Assembly: GCF_028553785.1 (NCBI RefSeq)
Contig: NZ_CP067136.1
Span: forward strand, 3,470,501 to 3,534,500
DNA from: Paracoccus fistulariae
GTDB lineage: Bacteria; Pseudomonadota; Alphaproteobacteria; Rhodobacterales; Rhodobacteraceae
DNA: 64,000 nt
Direction: 5' to 3'
In this document: one piece after another, positions 47,802 to 58,783 of the stretch
Layout: each line of letters starts with the position of its first letter
How positions within the stretch are numbered: position 1 is the first letter of the stretch
Program-made: the position numbers and the translations under genes
Notes under the pieces: generated by a model
Database searches by the model: none
What the model saw: only the letters and a program-made list of their open reading frames with translations
Told to the model about the DNA's origin: nothing

Positions 47802-48965
47802 ATGACCGAGATGGTCTTTGGCGCAACGCCCGCGCGGGCGGGCGACCCGATTCTACCACGTTGGTGGCGGACCCTGGACAAATGGTCCCTGGCATGTGTG
47901 CTGGGGCTGTTTTCGATTGGTCTGTTGCTGGGGCTTGCGGCCTCGGTTCCGCTGGCGGAAAAGAACGATCTTCCCCGCTTTTACTATGTCGAGCGTCAGG
48001 CGATCTTTGGCGGTCTGGCGCTGCTGGTGATGCTGGTCATCTCGATGATGTCGCCCCGGCAGGTCCGCAGGATCGGCGTCATCGGATTTGTCGGCGCCTT
48101 TGTCCTGATTCTTGCCTTGCCCTTCATCGGGACAGATTTCGGCAAGGGCGCGACGCGCTGGCTGAGCCTTGGCTTCGTCTCGATCCAGCCATCCGAATTT
48201 CTGAAACCCGCTTTCGTCGCGCTTTGCGCCTGGTTCATGGCGGCAAGCCAGGAGGTTGGCGGCCCGCCCGGCAAGATCTATTCGTTCCTCGCGGCATTCA
48301 TCGTCGTGCTGCTCTTGGCGCTGCAGCCCGATTTCGGGCAGGCCTCGCTGGTGCTGTTCGCCTGGCTGGTGATGTATTTCGTCGCCGGCGCGCCGATGGT
48401 CCTGCTGCTGGGCGTCGCGGGGCTGGCAACGATGGGTGGCTTCTTCGCCTATGGCGCCTCGGAACATTTCGCACGCCGGATCAATGGCTTCCTGTCCCCG
48501 GACGTCGATCCGCGCACCCAGATCGGCTATGCCACGAAGGCCATTCAGGATGGCGGCTTCTTTGGCGTCGGGGTGGGCGAAGGCTCGGTCAAATGGTCGT
48601 TGCCCGATGCGCATACCGATTTCATCATCGCCGTCGCGGCCGAGGAATATGGCACCATCATGGTGCTGGCGATCATCGCGCTTTACTGCACCATCGTCGT
48701 CCGCTCGCTGCTGCGGATGCTGAAGGAACGCGACCCCTTTGCCCGGATCGCGGGTACCGGGCTGGCCTGTGCCTTTGGCGTGCAGGCGCTGATCAATATG
48801 GGCGTGGCGGTGCGGCTGTTGCCTGCCAAGGGCATGACCTTGCCCTTTGTCAGCTATGGCGGCTCTTCGGTCATTGCCTCGGGCATCGCGATGGGCATGC
48901 TGCTGGCCCTGACGCGGACCCGGCCACAGGGCGAATTCGCGGAAATCCTGCGGCGGAGCCACTGA
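47802..48965 (+). CDS. ftsW: Lipid II polymerase FtsW (SEDS family)
   Basis: A 387-residue inner-membrane peptidoglycan glycosyltransferase of the divisome, with about ten helices. SEDS features include [37 protein letters not shown] and [20 protein letters not shown]. The ATG at 47802 gives the normal N-terminal cytoplasmic segment; an earlier in-frame start is unsupported. Its stop overlaps the murG start (TGATG). First gene of the division/cell-wall block in this window; mur genes normally upstream lie elsewhere, as chrA precedes it. Confidence 0.94.
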   Translation: MTEMVFGATPARAGDPILPRWWRTLDKWSLACVLGLFSIGLLLGLAASVPLAEKNDLPRFYYVERQAIFGGLALLVMLVISMMSPRQVRRIGVIGFVGAFVLILALPFIGTDFGKGATRWLSLGFVSIQPSEFLKPAFVALCAWFMAASQEVGGPPGKIYSFLAAFIVVLLLALQPDFGQASLVLFAWLVMYFVAGAPMVLLLGVAGLATMGGFFAYGASEHFARRINGFLSPDVDPRTQIGYATKAIQDGGFFGVGVGEGSVKWSLPDAHTDFIIAVAAEEYGTIMVLAIIALYCTIVVRSLLRMLKERDPFARIAGTGLACAFGVQALINMGVAVRLLPAKGMTLPFVSYGGSSVIASGIAMGMLLALTRTRPQGEFAEILRRSH

Positions 48966-50050
48966 TGCCCGGCAAACTTGCCCTGATCGCAGCCGGCGGG
49001 ACCGGCGGACATATGTTTCCCGCGCAGGCGCTGGCCGAACTGCTGCTGGCCGAGGGTTGGCGGGTCAGGCTGTCCACCGATGATCGCGGCGCCCGCTATG
49101 CCGGCGGCTTTCCCGATGCCGTTCAGCGCAGCGTGGTGACATCTGCCACGACTGCGCGCGGCGGTCTGATGGGCAAGCTGACCGCGCCGCTGAAAATCGC
49201 CGCCGGGGTGGTCGAGGCGCGCAAGCAATTCAAGGCTGACCGTCCCGCAATCGTGATCGGCTTTGGCGGCTATCCGACGATCCCCGCCATGTCGGCGGCG
49301 GTGTCGATGGGCATTCCCTGCATGATCCATGAACAAAATGGTGTCATGGGCAGGGTGAACCGGCTGTTCTCGCATCGCGTGAACCGGATCGCCTGCGGCA
49401 CATGGCCCACGGATCTGCCGAAGGGCGTGCAGGGTATCCATACCGGCAATCCCGTGCGCGCTGCGGTGCTGGACCATGCCGCCGCGCCCTATGTCCCGCC
49501 CGGGCAGGGCGATCTTCGCCTTCTGGTCATCGGCGGCAGTCAGGGCGCGCGCGTCCTGTCGGACGTCGTGCCCGCCGCCATTGCCGCGCTGCCCGATCAG
49601 ATGCGCAGCCGCCTGCGTGTCAGCCATCAGGCCCGGGCCGAGGATGTTGAGCGGGTCAGCACGGCCTATGCCGATGCCGGCGTGCAGGTCGATGTGCAGC
49701 CCTTCTTTTCCGATGTGCCGCAGCGCCTTGCAGAGGCGCAACTGGTCGTCAGCAGGTCGGGTGCTTCCTCGGTCGCGGATATCACGGTGGTCGGACGTCC
49801 CGCGATCCTGATCCCCTATGCGGCGGCGACGGGCGATCACCAGACCGCCAATGCAAAGGCGCTGGCCCACAGCGGCGCGGCCCTTGTCAGGCCGGAATCC
49901 ACGCTTGACCCCGCAAGCCTGACGCGCGACATGCACGAAATTCTGGACAATCCTGCGCAAGCCACGGCCATGGCTTCCGCCGCGCTGTCCCTAGCCCGTC
50001 CTGATGCCGCCCGGCGGCTCTATGAAATCGTCACGGAGATTGCGCGATGA
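48965..50050 (+). CDS. murG: UDP-GlcNAc:undecaprenyl-PP-MurNAc-pentapeptide transferase
   Basis: A 361-residue membrane-associated GT28 glycosyltransferase that makes lipid II. Motifs: [17 protein letters not shown] (residues 9-25), [35 protein letters not shown] and the UDP-GlcNAc site [11 protein letters not shown] and [13 protein letters not shown]. It overlaps ftsW upstream and murC downstream (ATGA), so translation is coupled through the three genes. Confidence 0.95.
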   Translation: MPGKLALIAAGGTGGHMFPAQALAELLLAEGWRVRLSTDDRGARYAGGFPDAVQRSVVTSATTARGGLMGKLTAPLKIAAGVVEARKQFKADRPAIVIGFGGYPTIPAMSAAVSMGIPCMIHEQNGVMGRVNRLFSHRVNRIACGTWPTDLPKGVQGIHTGNPVRAAVLDHAAAPYVPPGQGDLRLLVIGGSQGARVLSDVVPAAIAALPDQMRSRLRVSHQARAEDVERVSTAYADAGVQVDVQPFFSDVPQRLAEAQLVVSRSGASSVADITVVGRPAILIPYAAATGDHQTANAKALAHSGAALVRPESTLDPASLTRDMHEILDNPAQATAMASAALSLARPDAARRLYEIVTEIAR

Positions 50051-51474
50051 ACGCTGCGACCAAACTGCCCGGAGAGCTTGGCCCCATCCATTTTGTCGGG
50101 ATCGGCGGCATCGGCATGTCCGGCATTGCCGAGGTGCTGCTGACGCTGGGCTATCAGGTGCAAGGCAGCGATCTGAAGCGCAGCAAGATCACTGACCGGC
50201 TGGAAACGCTTGGCGCCACCGTCTTCGAAGGCCAGCGGGCCGAAAATATCGGCGAGGCGGGGGTCATCGTCATCTCGACCGCGATCAAGAAGGGCAATCC
50301 CGAACTGGAAGAGGCGCGCCGCCGTGGCCTGCCCGTCGTCCGCCGGGCCGAGATGCTGGCCGAACTGATGCGGATGAAATCCAACATCGCCATTGGCGGC
50401 ACGCATGGCAAGACGACGACCACCACGATGGTCGCCACGTTGCTGGATGCGGGCGGCATCGATCCGACGGTGATCAATGGCGGCGTGATCCATGCCTATG
50501 GTAGCAATGCCCGCGCGGGTGCCGGCGAATGGATGGTGGTCGAGGCGGATGAATCCGATGGCAGCTTTAATCGCCTGCCCGCCGATATTGCGATCATCAC
50601 CAATATCGACCCCGAGCATATGGAGCATTGGGGCAGCTTCGACGCGCTGCGTCAGGGGTTTTACAATTTCGCGTCCGGCATTCCCTTCTACGGTCTGGCC
50701 GTCTGTTGCACCGATCATGCCGAGGTGCAGGCTCTGGTCGGCAAGCTGAGCGACCGGCGCGTCGTCACCTTCGGCTTTAACGCTCAGGCCGATGTCCGTG
50801 CCCTGAACCTGCGCTATGAAAACGGCATCGCGCATTTCGATATCGCGCTGCAGGGCGAAGGCCCGAACGAGAATGGCGAGGTCGATGTGATCGAGGGCTG
50901 CACCCTGCCCATGCCCGGCGATCACAACGTCTCGAACTGTCTGGCGGCTGTCGCCGTGGCACGCCATCTGGGCATGAAGAAAGCCGAGATCCGCGAGGCA
51001 TTGGCCAAATTCGGCGGGGTCGGCCGCCGCTTTACCCGCGTGGGCGAGGTGAACGGGGTCACGATCATCGACGATTACGGCCACCACCCGGTCGAAATTG
51101 CCGCCGTTCTGAAAGCTGCGCGTCAGGCCAGCACCGGGCGCGTGATCGCCGTCCATCAGCCGCATCGCTATTCCCGCCTGTCGAGCCTGTTCGAGGATTT
51201 CTGCACCTGCTTCAACGAGGCTGACGTGGTCGCCATTGCCGATGTCTATGCGGCGGGCGAGGATCCGATTCCGGGCGCATCGCGCGATGATCTGGTGGCG
51301 GGGCTGATCGCGCATGGCCATCGCCATGCCCGCGCGATCCTGGATCAGGACGATCTTGCCCGACTGGTGCGCGAACAGGCGCGACCGGGCGATATGGTCG
51401 TCTGTCTTGGCGCCGGCACGATTTCCACCTGGGCCAATGCACTCCCCGCGAAACTGCAAGGGGCCGCTGCGTGA
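50047..51474 (+). CDS. murC: UDP-N-acetylmuramate--L-alanine ligase
   Basis: A 475-residue Mur ligase adding the first L-Ala to UDP-MurNAc. The N-terminal dinucleotide-like loop is [14 protein letters not shown], the P-loop [15 protein letters not shown] lies near residue 117, and the C-terminal domain carries [13 protein letters not shown] and VHQPHRYSR. Start and stop overlap murG and the DUF2484 gene respectively. Confidence 0.96.
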   Translation: MNAATKLPGELGPIHFVGIGGIGMSGIAEVLLTLGYQVQGSDLKRSKITDRLETLGATVFEGQRAENIGEAGVIVISTAIKKGNPELEEARRRGLPVVRRAEMLAELMRMKSNIAIGGTHGKTTTTTMVATLLDAGGIDPTVINGGVIHAYGSNARAGAGEWMVVEADESDGSFNRLPADIAIITNIDPEHMEHWGSFDALRQGFYNFASGIPFYGLAVCCTDHAEVQALVGKLSDRRVVTFGFNAQADVRALNLRYENGIAHFDIALQGEGPNENGEVDVIEGCTLPMPGDHNVSNCLAAVAVARHLGMKKAEIREALAKFGGVGRRFTRVGEVNGVTIIDDYGHHPVEIAAVLKAARQASTGRVIAVHQPHRYSRLSSLFEDFCTCFNEADVVAIADVYAAGEDPIPGASRDDLVAGLIAHGHRHARAILDQDDLARLVREQARPGDMVVCLGAGTISTWANALPAKLQGAAA

Positions 51475-51740
51475 CGCTGCCCCATCTTTGCTCATTGATC
51501 GGTTTTGGGGGCTGGCTGCTGCTGGTGATCCTGGCGCATTGGCTGCCTGCGAAATACAGGCAACAGGCTTTCTGGGGCCTTGTCGCGATTGGCGTGCCCA
51601 TTCTGGGCGTCATCACCCTGCATTGGGGTCCGGGAGCAGGCATCGCCTCTTTCGCCGCCGGTGTCTGCGCCCTGTTCACGCGCCCGTTGCGAGCGGTCAC
51701 TCCGACGTCAGACCAGCGGTCCGAAAGCATCCATCCCTGA
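51471..51740 (+). CDS. DUF2484 small membrane protein
   Basis: An 89-residue protein with two or three predicted helices ([49 protein letters not shown]) and a hydrophilic tail. It belongs to the small DUF2484 family that, as I recall, sits between murC and murB in Rhodobacteraceae; its function is unknown. The GTG at 51471 overlaps the murC stop (GTGA), so it is translated with murC. The tight gene packing breaks off right after its stop. Confidence 0.75.
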   Translation: MTLPHLCSLIGFGGWLLLVILAHWLPAKYRQQAFWGLVAIGVPILGVITLHWGPGAGIASFAAGVCALFTRPLRAVTPTSDQRSESIHP

Positions 51741-52331
51741 CGGCAAGATAACAGCGCTAAATCGCGGGCTGACGCAATCTGATCACGGTTCCATGGCGAT
51801 GGTGTCAGAGTTCTTCGCGGGCAAATAAAGGTCGCTGCGACTGCGGTATCTAAAAAACTGGGTCGTTTCGGTTTAGGTCGATACATATCCGCTCAGCCTG
51901 CCTGTCGCGCCAGCGGCAGGCACGCGTCCGTCCGCCACATGGCGGGCGCGTTCCGCTCCCGCCCGGGCAGACGCTCAACGCGAAGCAAGACTGCCTCAAC
52001 CTTAACTCGAAACGCTTTAGGTCGGCGGCGATGGCGCGCCACCTTCCGCAGCCGTCCAAGAGCTTGCCACTGATGATCCTGCCGACCTCGTTTTTCGCTG
52101 ACACGCGATTTGCTGCGGCACTTCGGGACAAAACGTGACAAGCGTGACTGCCTACTCGTCGGCCAGTCTTTTGATGACGCATATGGCACCGCTCGGTTCT
52201 TGAAGCCGCGAGATGCGCGGTATGGTGAGGTTTGTCCTGCTCAGCCTGACCCACCCGCCAATCGTCCCGCTGCGGCACCGCATCCTGCGCCTGATGTTGA
52301 CGCCCTGCTTGGCTCTGGTTACCAGCGTGGC
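51741..52331. other. Unexplained 591-base gap before murB
   Basis: No convincing gene. Open frames on both strands are Arg/Cys-rich without domain features. The stretch has AT-richer patches (near 51850-51895), a direct repeat TTTAGGTCG (51872 and 52016) flanked by CGTTTCG and its inverse CGAAACG, and ends in proline-rich coding-like sequence just before the murB ATG. A decayed insertion or a long control region are both possible. Confidence 0.45.
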
Positions 52332-53279
52332 ATGAGCATCGACCTTCCCACTCCGCGCGGCACGCTGACCGCAGATCGTTCCCTTGACAGCCTGACATGG
52401 CTGCGTGTCGGAGGGCCGGCCGATTGGCTGTTCCAGCCTGCCGATGTCGAGGATCTGGCCGATTTCCTGCGTGATCTGGATGCGGATGTGCCGGTTTTCC
52501 CGATTGGTGTCGGATCCAACCTGATCGTTCGCGATGGCGGCATCCGGGGTGTGGTGATCCGGCTGGGGCGGGGGTTCAACAATATCGTGGCCGATGGCGA
52601 GACGGTGACGGCGGGCGCTGCCGCGCTGGACGCGCATGTGGCGCGGCGGGCGGCCGATGCGGGGCTGGATCTGACCTTTCTGCGCACCATTCCGGGGGCC
52701 ATCGGGGGTGCGGTGCGGATGAATGCGGGCTGCTATGGCAGCTATGTTGCCGATCATCTGCTGCAGGTGCGCGCTGTGACGCGGGACGGGCGGCAGGTCA
52801 CGCTGACGCCCGATGATCTGAACTTCGGCTATCGCCATTCCGACCTGCCCGAAGGTTGGGTTCTGACCGAGGCCGTCTTTCGCGCGCGTCGCGGCGATCC
52901 CGATGCGCTGCATGCCAGGATGGCCGATCAGCTTGCCAAGCGCGACGAAACCCAGCCGACCAAGGATCGCACTGCGGGATCGACCTTCCGCAATCCGGCG
53001 GGGTTCAGCTCGACCGGGCAGGCCGATGATACGCATGAGTTGAAAGCCTGGTCGCTGATCGACAGGGCCGGGCTGCGTGGCCACAGCTGGGGCGGGGCGC
53101 AGATGTCTGAAAAGCACCCCAACTTCCTGCTGAACATGGGCGGCGCGACTGCGGCCGAGCTTGAGGCCCTGGGCGAATTGGTCCGTCGCAGGGTGCTGGA
53201 AGACAGCGGCCATGACCTGCAATGGGAGGTGATCCGCGTCGGCGAACCGGGCGAGGCCCCGGAGGCCGACCAGATCTGA
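52332..53279 (+). CDS. murB: UDP-N-acetylenolpyruvoylglucosamine reductase
   Basis: A 315-residue FAD enzyme producing UDP-MurNAc. FAD-binding [55 protein letters not shown] with the catalytic Ser, and [18 protein letters not shown] mark the MurB fold. The ATG at 52332 gives the usual start ([18 protein letters not shown]); the frame is open a further 74 codons upstream, but that part has no family similarity that I recognise. Unlike in most relatives it is flanked by long gaps on both sides. Confidence 0.94.
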   Translation: MSIDLPTPRGTLTADRSLDSLTWLRVGGPADWLFQPADVEDLADFLRDLDADVPVFPIGVGSNLIVRDGGIRGVVIRLGRGFNNIVADGETVTAGAAALDAHVARRAADAGLDLTFLRTIPGAIGGAVRMNAGCYGSYVADHLLQVRAVTRDGRQVTLTPDDLNFGYRHSDLPEGWVLTEAVFRARRGDPDALHARMADQLAKRDETQPTKDRTAGSTFRNPAGFSSTGQADDTHELKAWSLIDRAGLRGHSWGGAQMSEKHPNFLLNMGGATAAELEALGELVRRRVLEDSGHDLQWEVIRVGEPGEAPEADQI

Positions 53280-53346
53280 CGACCCGGCATTCGGCGCATC
53301 TTCTGCGGACGGGGCCGGAAACCTCATACAGCTTCTGCGGCAAGCC

Positions 53347-53363
53347 TATCCTTTGAAAGGATA
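53347..53363. promoter_or_regulatory. Perfect palindrome upstream of ddl
   Basis: TATCCTTTGAAAGGATA has eight-base arms and a single central base, in an AT-rich patch of the murB-ddl gap. It is followed 14 bases later by AGCATAAATGCT (53378-53389). Both look like binding sites for dimeric proteins; no regulator is identified. Confidence 0.5.
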
Positions 53364-53512
53364 TATTTCGCCGAGGCAGCATAAATGCTCTTTTGTGATT
53401 CGCGCTTTGCGTCTAAGATTGTCAACATAGAGCAAATCAGTGCCGTGAAGGACCGTCAAAAAGGTCAGCACGGCAAGAAAATCCCGGGTCAACCGGGGAT
53501 GGAAGGCGAAAC

Positions 53513-54448
53513 GTGGCGGGCAGGTCGAGCAGGACAGCCCACTCGGTAGCGGTCCTGATGGGTGGCCCCTCGGCTGAGCGTGAGGTGTCCCTGTCGTCGG
53601 GCCGTGACTGCGCGAAGGCGCTGCGGGTGGCGGGTTATGACGTAACCGAGATTGAACTCGGGGCAGGGCACGGCGATGAAATTGTCCGGCGCCTGACCGA
53701 GCTTGCCCCTGATGTGGTGTTCAACGCCCTACATGGCCGCTGGGGCGAAGATGGTTGCGTGCAGGGCATTCTGGAATGGCTGGGCCTGCCCTATACCCAT
53801 TCGGGCGTGCTGGCATCCGCATTGGCAATGGACAAAACCCGCGCGAAGGATGCTTTTCGCGCTGCGGGCCTGCCGGTTCTGGAAAGCGTGATCGTCGATG
53901 CCGATGAGGTGCGTCGGCGGCATGTGATGCCCGCGCCCTATGTCGTCAAACCGAATTGCGAGGGCTCCTCGGTCGGGATCTATATCGTGCATGAGGGCAC
54001 CAATCAGCCGCCGCAACTGGCCGAGACCATGCCCGACAGCGTCATGGTGGAAACCTATGCGCCGGGCCGCGAACTGACCGTCAGCGTGATGGGCAATCGC
54101 CCGCTGGCCGTGACCGAGATCTTTGCCGAGGGCTGGTACGATTATCACGCGAAATACGCGGTGGGCGGGTCGCGCCATGTGATCCCCGCCGAAATCCCGG
54201 CAGAGATCGAAAAGGCCTGTCTGGATTACGCGCTGCGTGCGCATCAGGCGCTTGGCTGCAGCGGCTTGTCGCGGTCCGATTTCCGCTGGGATGACAGCCG
54301 GGGTCTGGACGGGCTGTTCCTGCTGGAGGTGAATACCCAGCCGGGCATGACGCCGACCTCGCTTGCGCCCGAACAGGCGGCACATTGCGGCCATGACTTC
54401 CCGGCCCTGATGCGCTGGATGGTGGAGGATGCGCTGTGTCGTCCGTGA
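53513..54448 (+). CDS. ddl: D-alanine--D-alanine ligase
   Basis: A 311-residue ATP-grasp enzyme making the D-Ala-D-Ala dipeptide. Motifs: [47 protein letters not shown] and [17 protein letters not shown]. The GTG at 53513 ([18 protein letters not shown]) has GGAAGG six bases upstream; the next Met is inside the first motif. The ftsQ GTG start lies within its last codons (13-base overlap). Confidence 0.94.
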   Translation: MAGRSSRTAHSVAVLMGGPSAEREVSLSSGRDCAKALRVAGYDVTEIELGAGHGDEIVRRLTELAPDVVFNALHGRWGEDGCVQGILEWLGLPYTHSGVLASALAMDKTRAKDAFRAAGLPVLESVIVDADEVRRRHVMPAPYVVKPNCEGSSVGIYIVHEGTNQPPQLAETMPDSVMVETYAPGRELTVSVMGNRPLAVTEIFAEGWYDYHAKYAVGGSRHVIPAEIPAEIEKACLDYALRAHQALGCSGLSRSDFRWDDSRGLDGLFLLEVNTQPGMTPTSLAPEQAAHCGHDFPALMRWMVEDALCRP

Positions 54449-55371
54449 TCGATCACCGCCCCGGCAAGCAGCAGGCACCGCGTCCCCGGCGGGATCCGGC
54501 ACCCTCGCGGCTGAAATACCGGCTGGAGCGGATGTGGCTGAAACCGCTTTATCGCCGCGTCGTGCGCATTGGCGGACCGGCCTTTCTGATCGCGATGACC
54601 GCCGGGATCTGGCTGTCGGACGAAGATCGGCGCGCCGCACTGAACACCAGCTTTACCGCGCTGCTGGACAAGGTGCAGAGCCGCGAGGAATTTCAGGTGC
54701 GGATGATGACGGTCGAGGGCGCTTCGCCGGTCGTGGACAAGGCGTTGCGGGCGATGCTGCCGGTGGATCTGCCGGCCTCCAGCTTCGATATCGACCTGCC
54801 CGCGCTGCGTCTGCAGATCATGCAGCTTGATGCGGTGGAATCCATCGATCTGCGGGTGAAGCCCGGCGGCGTGCTGGCGGCGGTGGTGACCGAACGACAG
54901 CCGGCGATCCTGTGGCGTCATGCGCGCGGCATCGAGATTCTGGACAAATCCGGTCATCGCGTCGCCAGCGTCACCTCGCGCGAGGTGCGTCCGAACCTGC
55001 CGCTGATCACGGGCGAAGGCGCGGATCTGGAGGTCGAAGAGGCACTGAAGCTGTTCGATGCCGCCGGTCCGATCCTGCCGCGTGTGCGCGGTCTGGTGCG
55101 CAAGGGTGAGCGCCGCTGGGATCTGGTGCTGGATCACGGGCAAAAGATCATGCTGCCGGAAACCGGCGCGCTGATTGCGCTAGAGGCTGCCGTGGCACTT
55201 GACCGGGCGCAGGATCTGATGGGGCGCGATGTCACCGTCGTCGATCTGCGCAACCCGTCGCGGCCAGTGCTGCGTCTGGGCATCGACGCCCGCAATACCA
55301 TTCGCGCCGCGCGCCACATGCCATTGCTGGCGCCGGACGGAACCATTCTGGAAGAGCAAAAGGGGGGCTAG
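54436..55371 (+). CDS. ftsQ: Cell division protein FtsQ
   Basis: A 311-residue bitopic divisome protein. A basic cytoplasmic tail of about 45 residues precedes one membrane helix (about 47-62, [16 protein letters not shown]), then a periplasmic POTRA-type domain ([21 protein letters not shown] ... [30 protein letters not shown]) and the FtsQ beta domain. FtsQ links FtsBL and the septal synthase. The GTG start overlaps ddl; ftsA follows after four bases. Confidence 0.92.
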   Translation: MSSVIDHRPGKQQAPRPRRDPAPSRLKYRLERMWLKPLYRRVVRIGGPAFLIAMTAGIWLSDEDRRAALNTSFTALLDKVQSREEFQVRMMTVEGASPVVDKALRAMLPVDLPASSFDIDLPALRLQIMQLDAVESIDLRVKPGGVLAAVVTERQPAILWRHARGIEILDKSGHRVASVTSREVRPNLPLITGEGADLEVEEALKLFDAAGPILPRVRGLVRKGERRWDLVLDHGQKIMLPETGALIALEAAVALDRAQDLMGRDVTVVDLRNPSRPVLRLGIDARNTIRAARHMPLLAPDGTILEEQKGG

Positions 55372-55375
55372 GACG

Positions 55376-56710
55376 ATGCCAGAGCTGTATGAAACTCAAC
55401 GCGCGATGCGCAATATCCGTCGTGCCGCCCTGCAACGCGGCGTGATCGGGATCCTGGATATCGGCACCTCGAAAATCGCCTGTCTGGTGCTGCGCTTCGA
55501 TGGCACCGGGACCTTTCGCGAAACCGATGGCGTCGGCCCGATGGCGGGGCAGGCGAATTTCCGGGTGATCGGGGCGGCCTCGACCCGCTCGCGTGGAGTG
55601 CGCCGGGGCGAGATCGAGACGATGGGCGAAACCGAACGCGCGATCCGCACGGTGGTGACGGCGGCGCAAAAGGTTGCCGGGGTCCGCGTGGATCATGTGA
55701 TTGCCTGCCTGTCGGGCGGGCGGCCCTCGTCTTATGGGCTGGACGGGGAGATCACGCTGGCGACGGGCAAGGTGCATGACCATGACATCGCCTCGGTTCT
55801 GGCCGCCTGCGACGCGCCGGATTTCGGGCGCGGGCGCGAGGTCCTTCACGCGCAGCCGGTGAATTTCGCCGTCGATAACCGCACCGGTCTGGCCGATCCG
55901 CGCGATCATTCGGGCAACAAGCTGGCCTGCGACATGCATGTGCTGACCGTGGATGGCGATGCCATCGGCAATCTGGTGCAATGCATCCGGCGCTGCGATC
56001 TGGAACTGGCGGGCATCGCCTCGGCCTCTTACGCGGCGGCGCGGGCCAGTCTGGTCGAGGATGAGCAGGAACTGGGCGCGGCCTGTATCGACTTTGGCGG
56101 GGGCGGAACTGCTGTTTCCATTTTCATCAAAAAACACATGATCTTTGCCGATAATGTTAGAATTGGCGGCAACCTGATCACGCAGGATATTGCGCAGGGT
56201 CTGCGGGTGTCGCTGCCGGTTGCCGAGCGGTTGAAGACCCTCAATGGCGGGGTCGAGGCGACCGGCCGCGATGATCGCGACATGATCCAGGTCGGCGGCG
56301 ATACCGGCGATTGGGAGGCGGATCGCCGCACCGTCAGCCGGGGCGATATCATCGGCGTGATGCGGCCACGGGTCGAGGAAATTCTGGAAAACGTGCGTGA
56401 AGTCCTTGATGCGGCTGGATTTGACTCGCTTCCCAGCCAGCAGATCGTGCTGACCGGCGGCGGCAGCCAGATCCCGGGTCTGGACGGGCTGGCCGCGCGC
56501 ATCCTTGGCCCGAATATCCGCTGCGGGCGCCCCCTGCGGATCGACGGGCTGGCCCATCAACTGACCGATCCCAGCTTTTCAAGCGCGGTCGGGCTGGCGC
56601 TGTTCGCCGCCCATCCGCAGGACGAATGGTGGGATTTCGAGGTGCCCGCCGACAGCTATCCGACGCGCAGTTTGCGCCGGGCCTATCGCTGGTTCCGCAA
56701 CAACTGGTGA
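55376..56710 (+). CDS. ftsA: Cell division protein FtsA
   Basis: A 444-residue actin-like ATPase that tethers FtsZ to the membrane. ATP-binding motifs GVIGILDIGTSKIACLVL, CIDFGGGGTAVSIFI and VLTGGGSQIPGLDGLA are present, with the 1C domain between. The C-terminal RSLRRAYRWFRNNW is the amphipathic membrane-targeting helix. The ATG at 55376 follows the ftsQ stop by four bases; the longer open frame upstream lies within ftsQ. A strong hairpin begins 17 bases after the stop. Confidence 0.95.
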   Translation: MPELYETQRAMRNIRRAALQRGVIGILDIGTSKIACLVLRFDGTGTFRETDGVGPMAGQANFRVIGAASTRSRGVRRGEIETMGETERAIRTVVTAAQKVAGVRVDHVIACLSGGRPSSYGLDGEITLATGKVHDHDIASVLAACDAPDFGRGREVLHAQPVNFAVDNRTGLADPRDHSGNKLACDMHVLTVDGDAIGNLVQCIRRCDLELAGIASASYAAARASLVEDEQELGAACIDFGGGGTAVSIFIKKHMIFADNVRIGGNLITQDIAQGLRVSLPVAERLKTLNGGVEATGRDDRDMIQVGGDTGDWEADRRTVSRGDIIGVMRPRVEEILENVREVLDAAGFDSLPSQQIVLTGGGSQIPGLDGLAARILGPNIRCGRPLRIDGLAHQLTDPSFSSAVGLALFAAHPQDEWWDFEVPADSYPTRSLRRAYRWFRNNW

Positions 56711-56726
56711 GGGGCCGAATATCGTG

Positions 56727-56760
56727 GAATGTGTGGGCAAGGCGCTTGCCCACCATATTC
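56727..56760 (+). promoter_or_regulatory. Strong hairpin between ftsA and ftsZ
   Basis: GTGGGCAAG and CTTGCCCAC form a perfect nine-pair stem with a GCG loop; six more pairs (GAATGT with ATATTC, including one G-U) extend it past a one-base bulge. No T-tract follows. It could be a processing, stability or attenuation element that separates ftsZ expression from the upstream genes. Confidence 0.6.
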
Positions 56761-56930
56761 TGCGGTGATGGCAAGATACCGCCTAGAAAAGGGTTGCGAC
56801 ACGCCAGATTTTGCGGTCAAAGCCGTTTTTCAGGATGACGGACAAGCCCATAATCGTTAGGATTGTTTTAATTTCGGGGATTCGGTCGGGCCGCATTGGT
56901 TCGACGACATAGTAATAAACAGGCGGAACC

Positions 56931-58553
56931 ATGAATCTCAATCTGATGATGAACGAGGAAGACGAGCTGAAGCCGCGGATCACCGTGTTCGGTGTGGGCG
57001 GCGCTGGCGGCAACGCGGTCAACAACATGATCGAGAAGCAGTTGGACGGCGTTGAATTTGTCGTGGCCAATACCGATGCGCAGGCTCTGACCGGGTCGCG
57101 ATCAAACAACCGTATCCAGATGGGTCCGAAAGTGACCGAGGGTCTGGGCGCGGGCGCCAAGCCGATCATCGGCGCCAAGGCGGCGGAAGAGACCATCGAG
57201 GATATCGTCGATCATCTGATGGGCGCGCATATGTGCTTCATCACCGCCGGTATGGGCGGCGGCACGGGCACCGGCGCGGCGCCGATCATCGCGCAGGCCG
57301 CGCGTGAGATGGGCATCCTGACCGTCGGCGTCGTCACCAAGCCCTTCCAGTTCGAAGGCAGCAAGCGGATGCGCCAGGCCGAAGAGGGCGTCGAAGCCCT
57401 GCAGAAGGTCGTGGACACGCTGATCATCATCCCGAACCAGAACCTGTTCCGTCTGGCCAACGAAAAGACCACCTTCACCGAAGCCTTCGCGATGGCTGAT
57501 GACGTGCTGTATCAGGGCGTCAAGGGCGTGACCGATCTGATGGTCCGTCCGGGCCTGATCAACCTGGACTTCGCCGATGTGCGCGCCGTCATGGACGAGA
57601 TGGGCAAGGCGATGATGGGCACCGGCGAAGCCGCTGGCGAAAACCGTGCGCAGGAAGCTGCGGAACGCGCCATCGCCAACCCGCTGCTGGACGAAATCAG
57701 TCTGAACGGCGCGCGCGGCGTGCTGATCAACATCACCGGCGGCTACGACATGACCCTGTTCGAGCTGGACGAAGCCGCGAATGTCATTCGCGACAAGGTC
57801 GACTCGGATGCGAATATCATCGTCGGTTCGACGCTGGATCCGGATATGGACGGCTCGATCCGCGTCTCGGTCGTGGCGACGGGCATCGATGCCAGCGCCG
57901 CTGTTGCCGAGGATCCGGCCCCGCGCCGCAGCATCGCCGAGCCGCTGACCCAGAACCCCTCGGTCGCCGGCCGCAAGGACGACGTGGCCGAGCAGGACGA
58001 TGTGCCGCCGCGCCGCAGCCCGGCGCCTGTCGCGGAAACCCGTGCAGAGCCTGCCGCCGCGCAGCAGAAAAGCCTGATCGAGGACGATATGCCCCAGCCG
58101 GCCTATCAGCCCAAGGAACAGGCCCGCGCTGCCGCTGTCCGGATCGAGGATGACTCGAATGACTTCATCGCCCCGCGCCCCTCGGCCGCTGCGCGTGGTC
58201 AGGCCGCGCCGGAAGTGATGGACCGCCTGCGCCGCGCCGTCGAGCATCGTGAAGAGCGTCAGCAGACCGCCCGTCAGCCGCTGCAGCCCGAAACCAGCCG
58301 TGCACCCGCAGGTCACGCGGCGGGGCAGGGCCGCATGGCCGGTCTCAGCCGGATGCTGGAACGGATGGCAGGTCACGGTAACGATCAGGCACCTGCGCCC
58401 AAGCCCGCGGCCTCGTCGATCTCTGAACGTGTCAGCGACCGTGTCGCCGCCCGTGCGCGTCAGCAGGACGCCGATTTCGACGATCTGGCCAGCCCTGACG
58501 CGGATCAGGACAATGTCGAAATCCCGGCCTTCCTGCGGCGTCAGGCGAACTAA
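56931..58553 (+). CDS. ftsZ: Cell division protein FtsZ
   Basis: A 540-residue tubulin-like GTPase that forms the Z ring. The polymerising core (residues 1-320) has [13 protein letters not shown], the tubulin signature [11 protein letters not shown] and [12 protein letters not shown] long disordered linker (about 320-515) leads to the C-terminal peptide [12 protein letters not shown], which binds FtsA and other partners. The linker length is typical of alphaproteobacteria. The ATG follows AGGCGGAACC. A 220-base leader with a strong hairpin separates it from ftsA, suggesting its own promoter. Confidence 0.97.
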   Translation: MNLNLMMNEEDELKPRITVFGVGGAGGNAVNNMIEKQLDGVEFVVANTDAQALTGSRSNNRIQMGPKVTEGLGAGAKPIIGAKAAEETIEDIVDHLMGAHMCFITAGMGGGTGTGAAPIIAQAAREMGILTVGVVTKPFQFEGSKRMRQAEEGVEALQKVVDTLIIIPNQNLFRLANEKTTFTEAFAMADDVLYQGVKGVTDLMVRPGLINLDFADVRAVMDEMGKAMMGTGEAAGENRAQEAAERAIANPLLDEISLNGARGVLINITGGYDMTLFELDEAANVIRDKVDSDANIIVGSTLDPDMDGSIRVSVVATGIDASAAVAEDPAPRRSIAEPLTQNPSVAGRKDDVAEQDDVPPRRSPAPVAETRAEPAAAQQKSLIEDDMPQPAYQPKEQARAAAVRIEDDSNDFIAPRPSAAARGQAAPEVMDRLRRAVEHREERQQTARQPLQPETSRAPAGHAAGQGRMAGLSRMLERMAGHGNDQAPAPKPAASSISERVSDRVAARARQQDADFDDLASPDADQDNVEIPAFLRRQAN

Positions 58554-58587
58554 GGCCGTTCACGTTCCTGATACAAACTATCTGATG

Positions 58588-58620
58588 AAGGGCCGCCCGA
58601 TGCGGCCCTTTTCTATTTTT
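58588..58620 (+). terminator. Rho-independent terminator after ftsZ
   Basis: AAGGGCCGC pairs with GCGGCCCTT (nine pairs) around CCGAT, followed by TTCTATTTTT. Confidence 0.9.
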
Positions 58621-58783
58621 AATCAATTATTTGCAGGGCGTCGGCCATCGCTTGCCGAAACCGTGCCGCCGAATGTTTCATCCCGTTACAATTCGTTAAT
58701 TGAAGCAATGCAACGGCAAGCCTAGCTCCTGTGTTAGCGGAGCAACCGATTCCGTAAAACAAGGTTAAGAAAGCAGGCAGGCT

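Noticed and set aside
47861-48964. N-terminal extension of murG through ftsW in another frame
   Set aside because: The frame is open, but the Arg-rich peptide is the shadow of ftsW; murG starts at the ATG overlapping the ftsW stop.
51850-52398. Possible 182-residue minus-strand protein in the murC-murB gap
   Set aside because: Arg/Cys/Gly-rich without motifs, no ribosome site noted, and it runs into the murB start region; not enough support for a gene.
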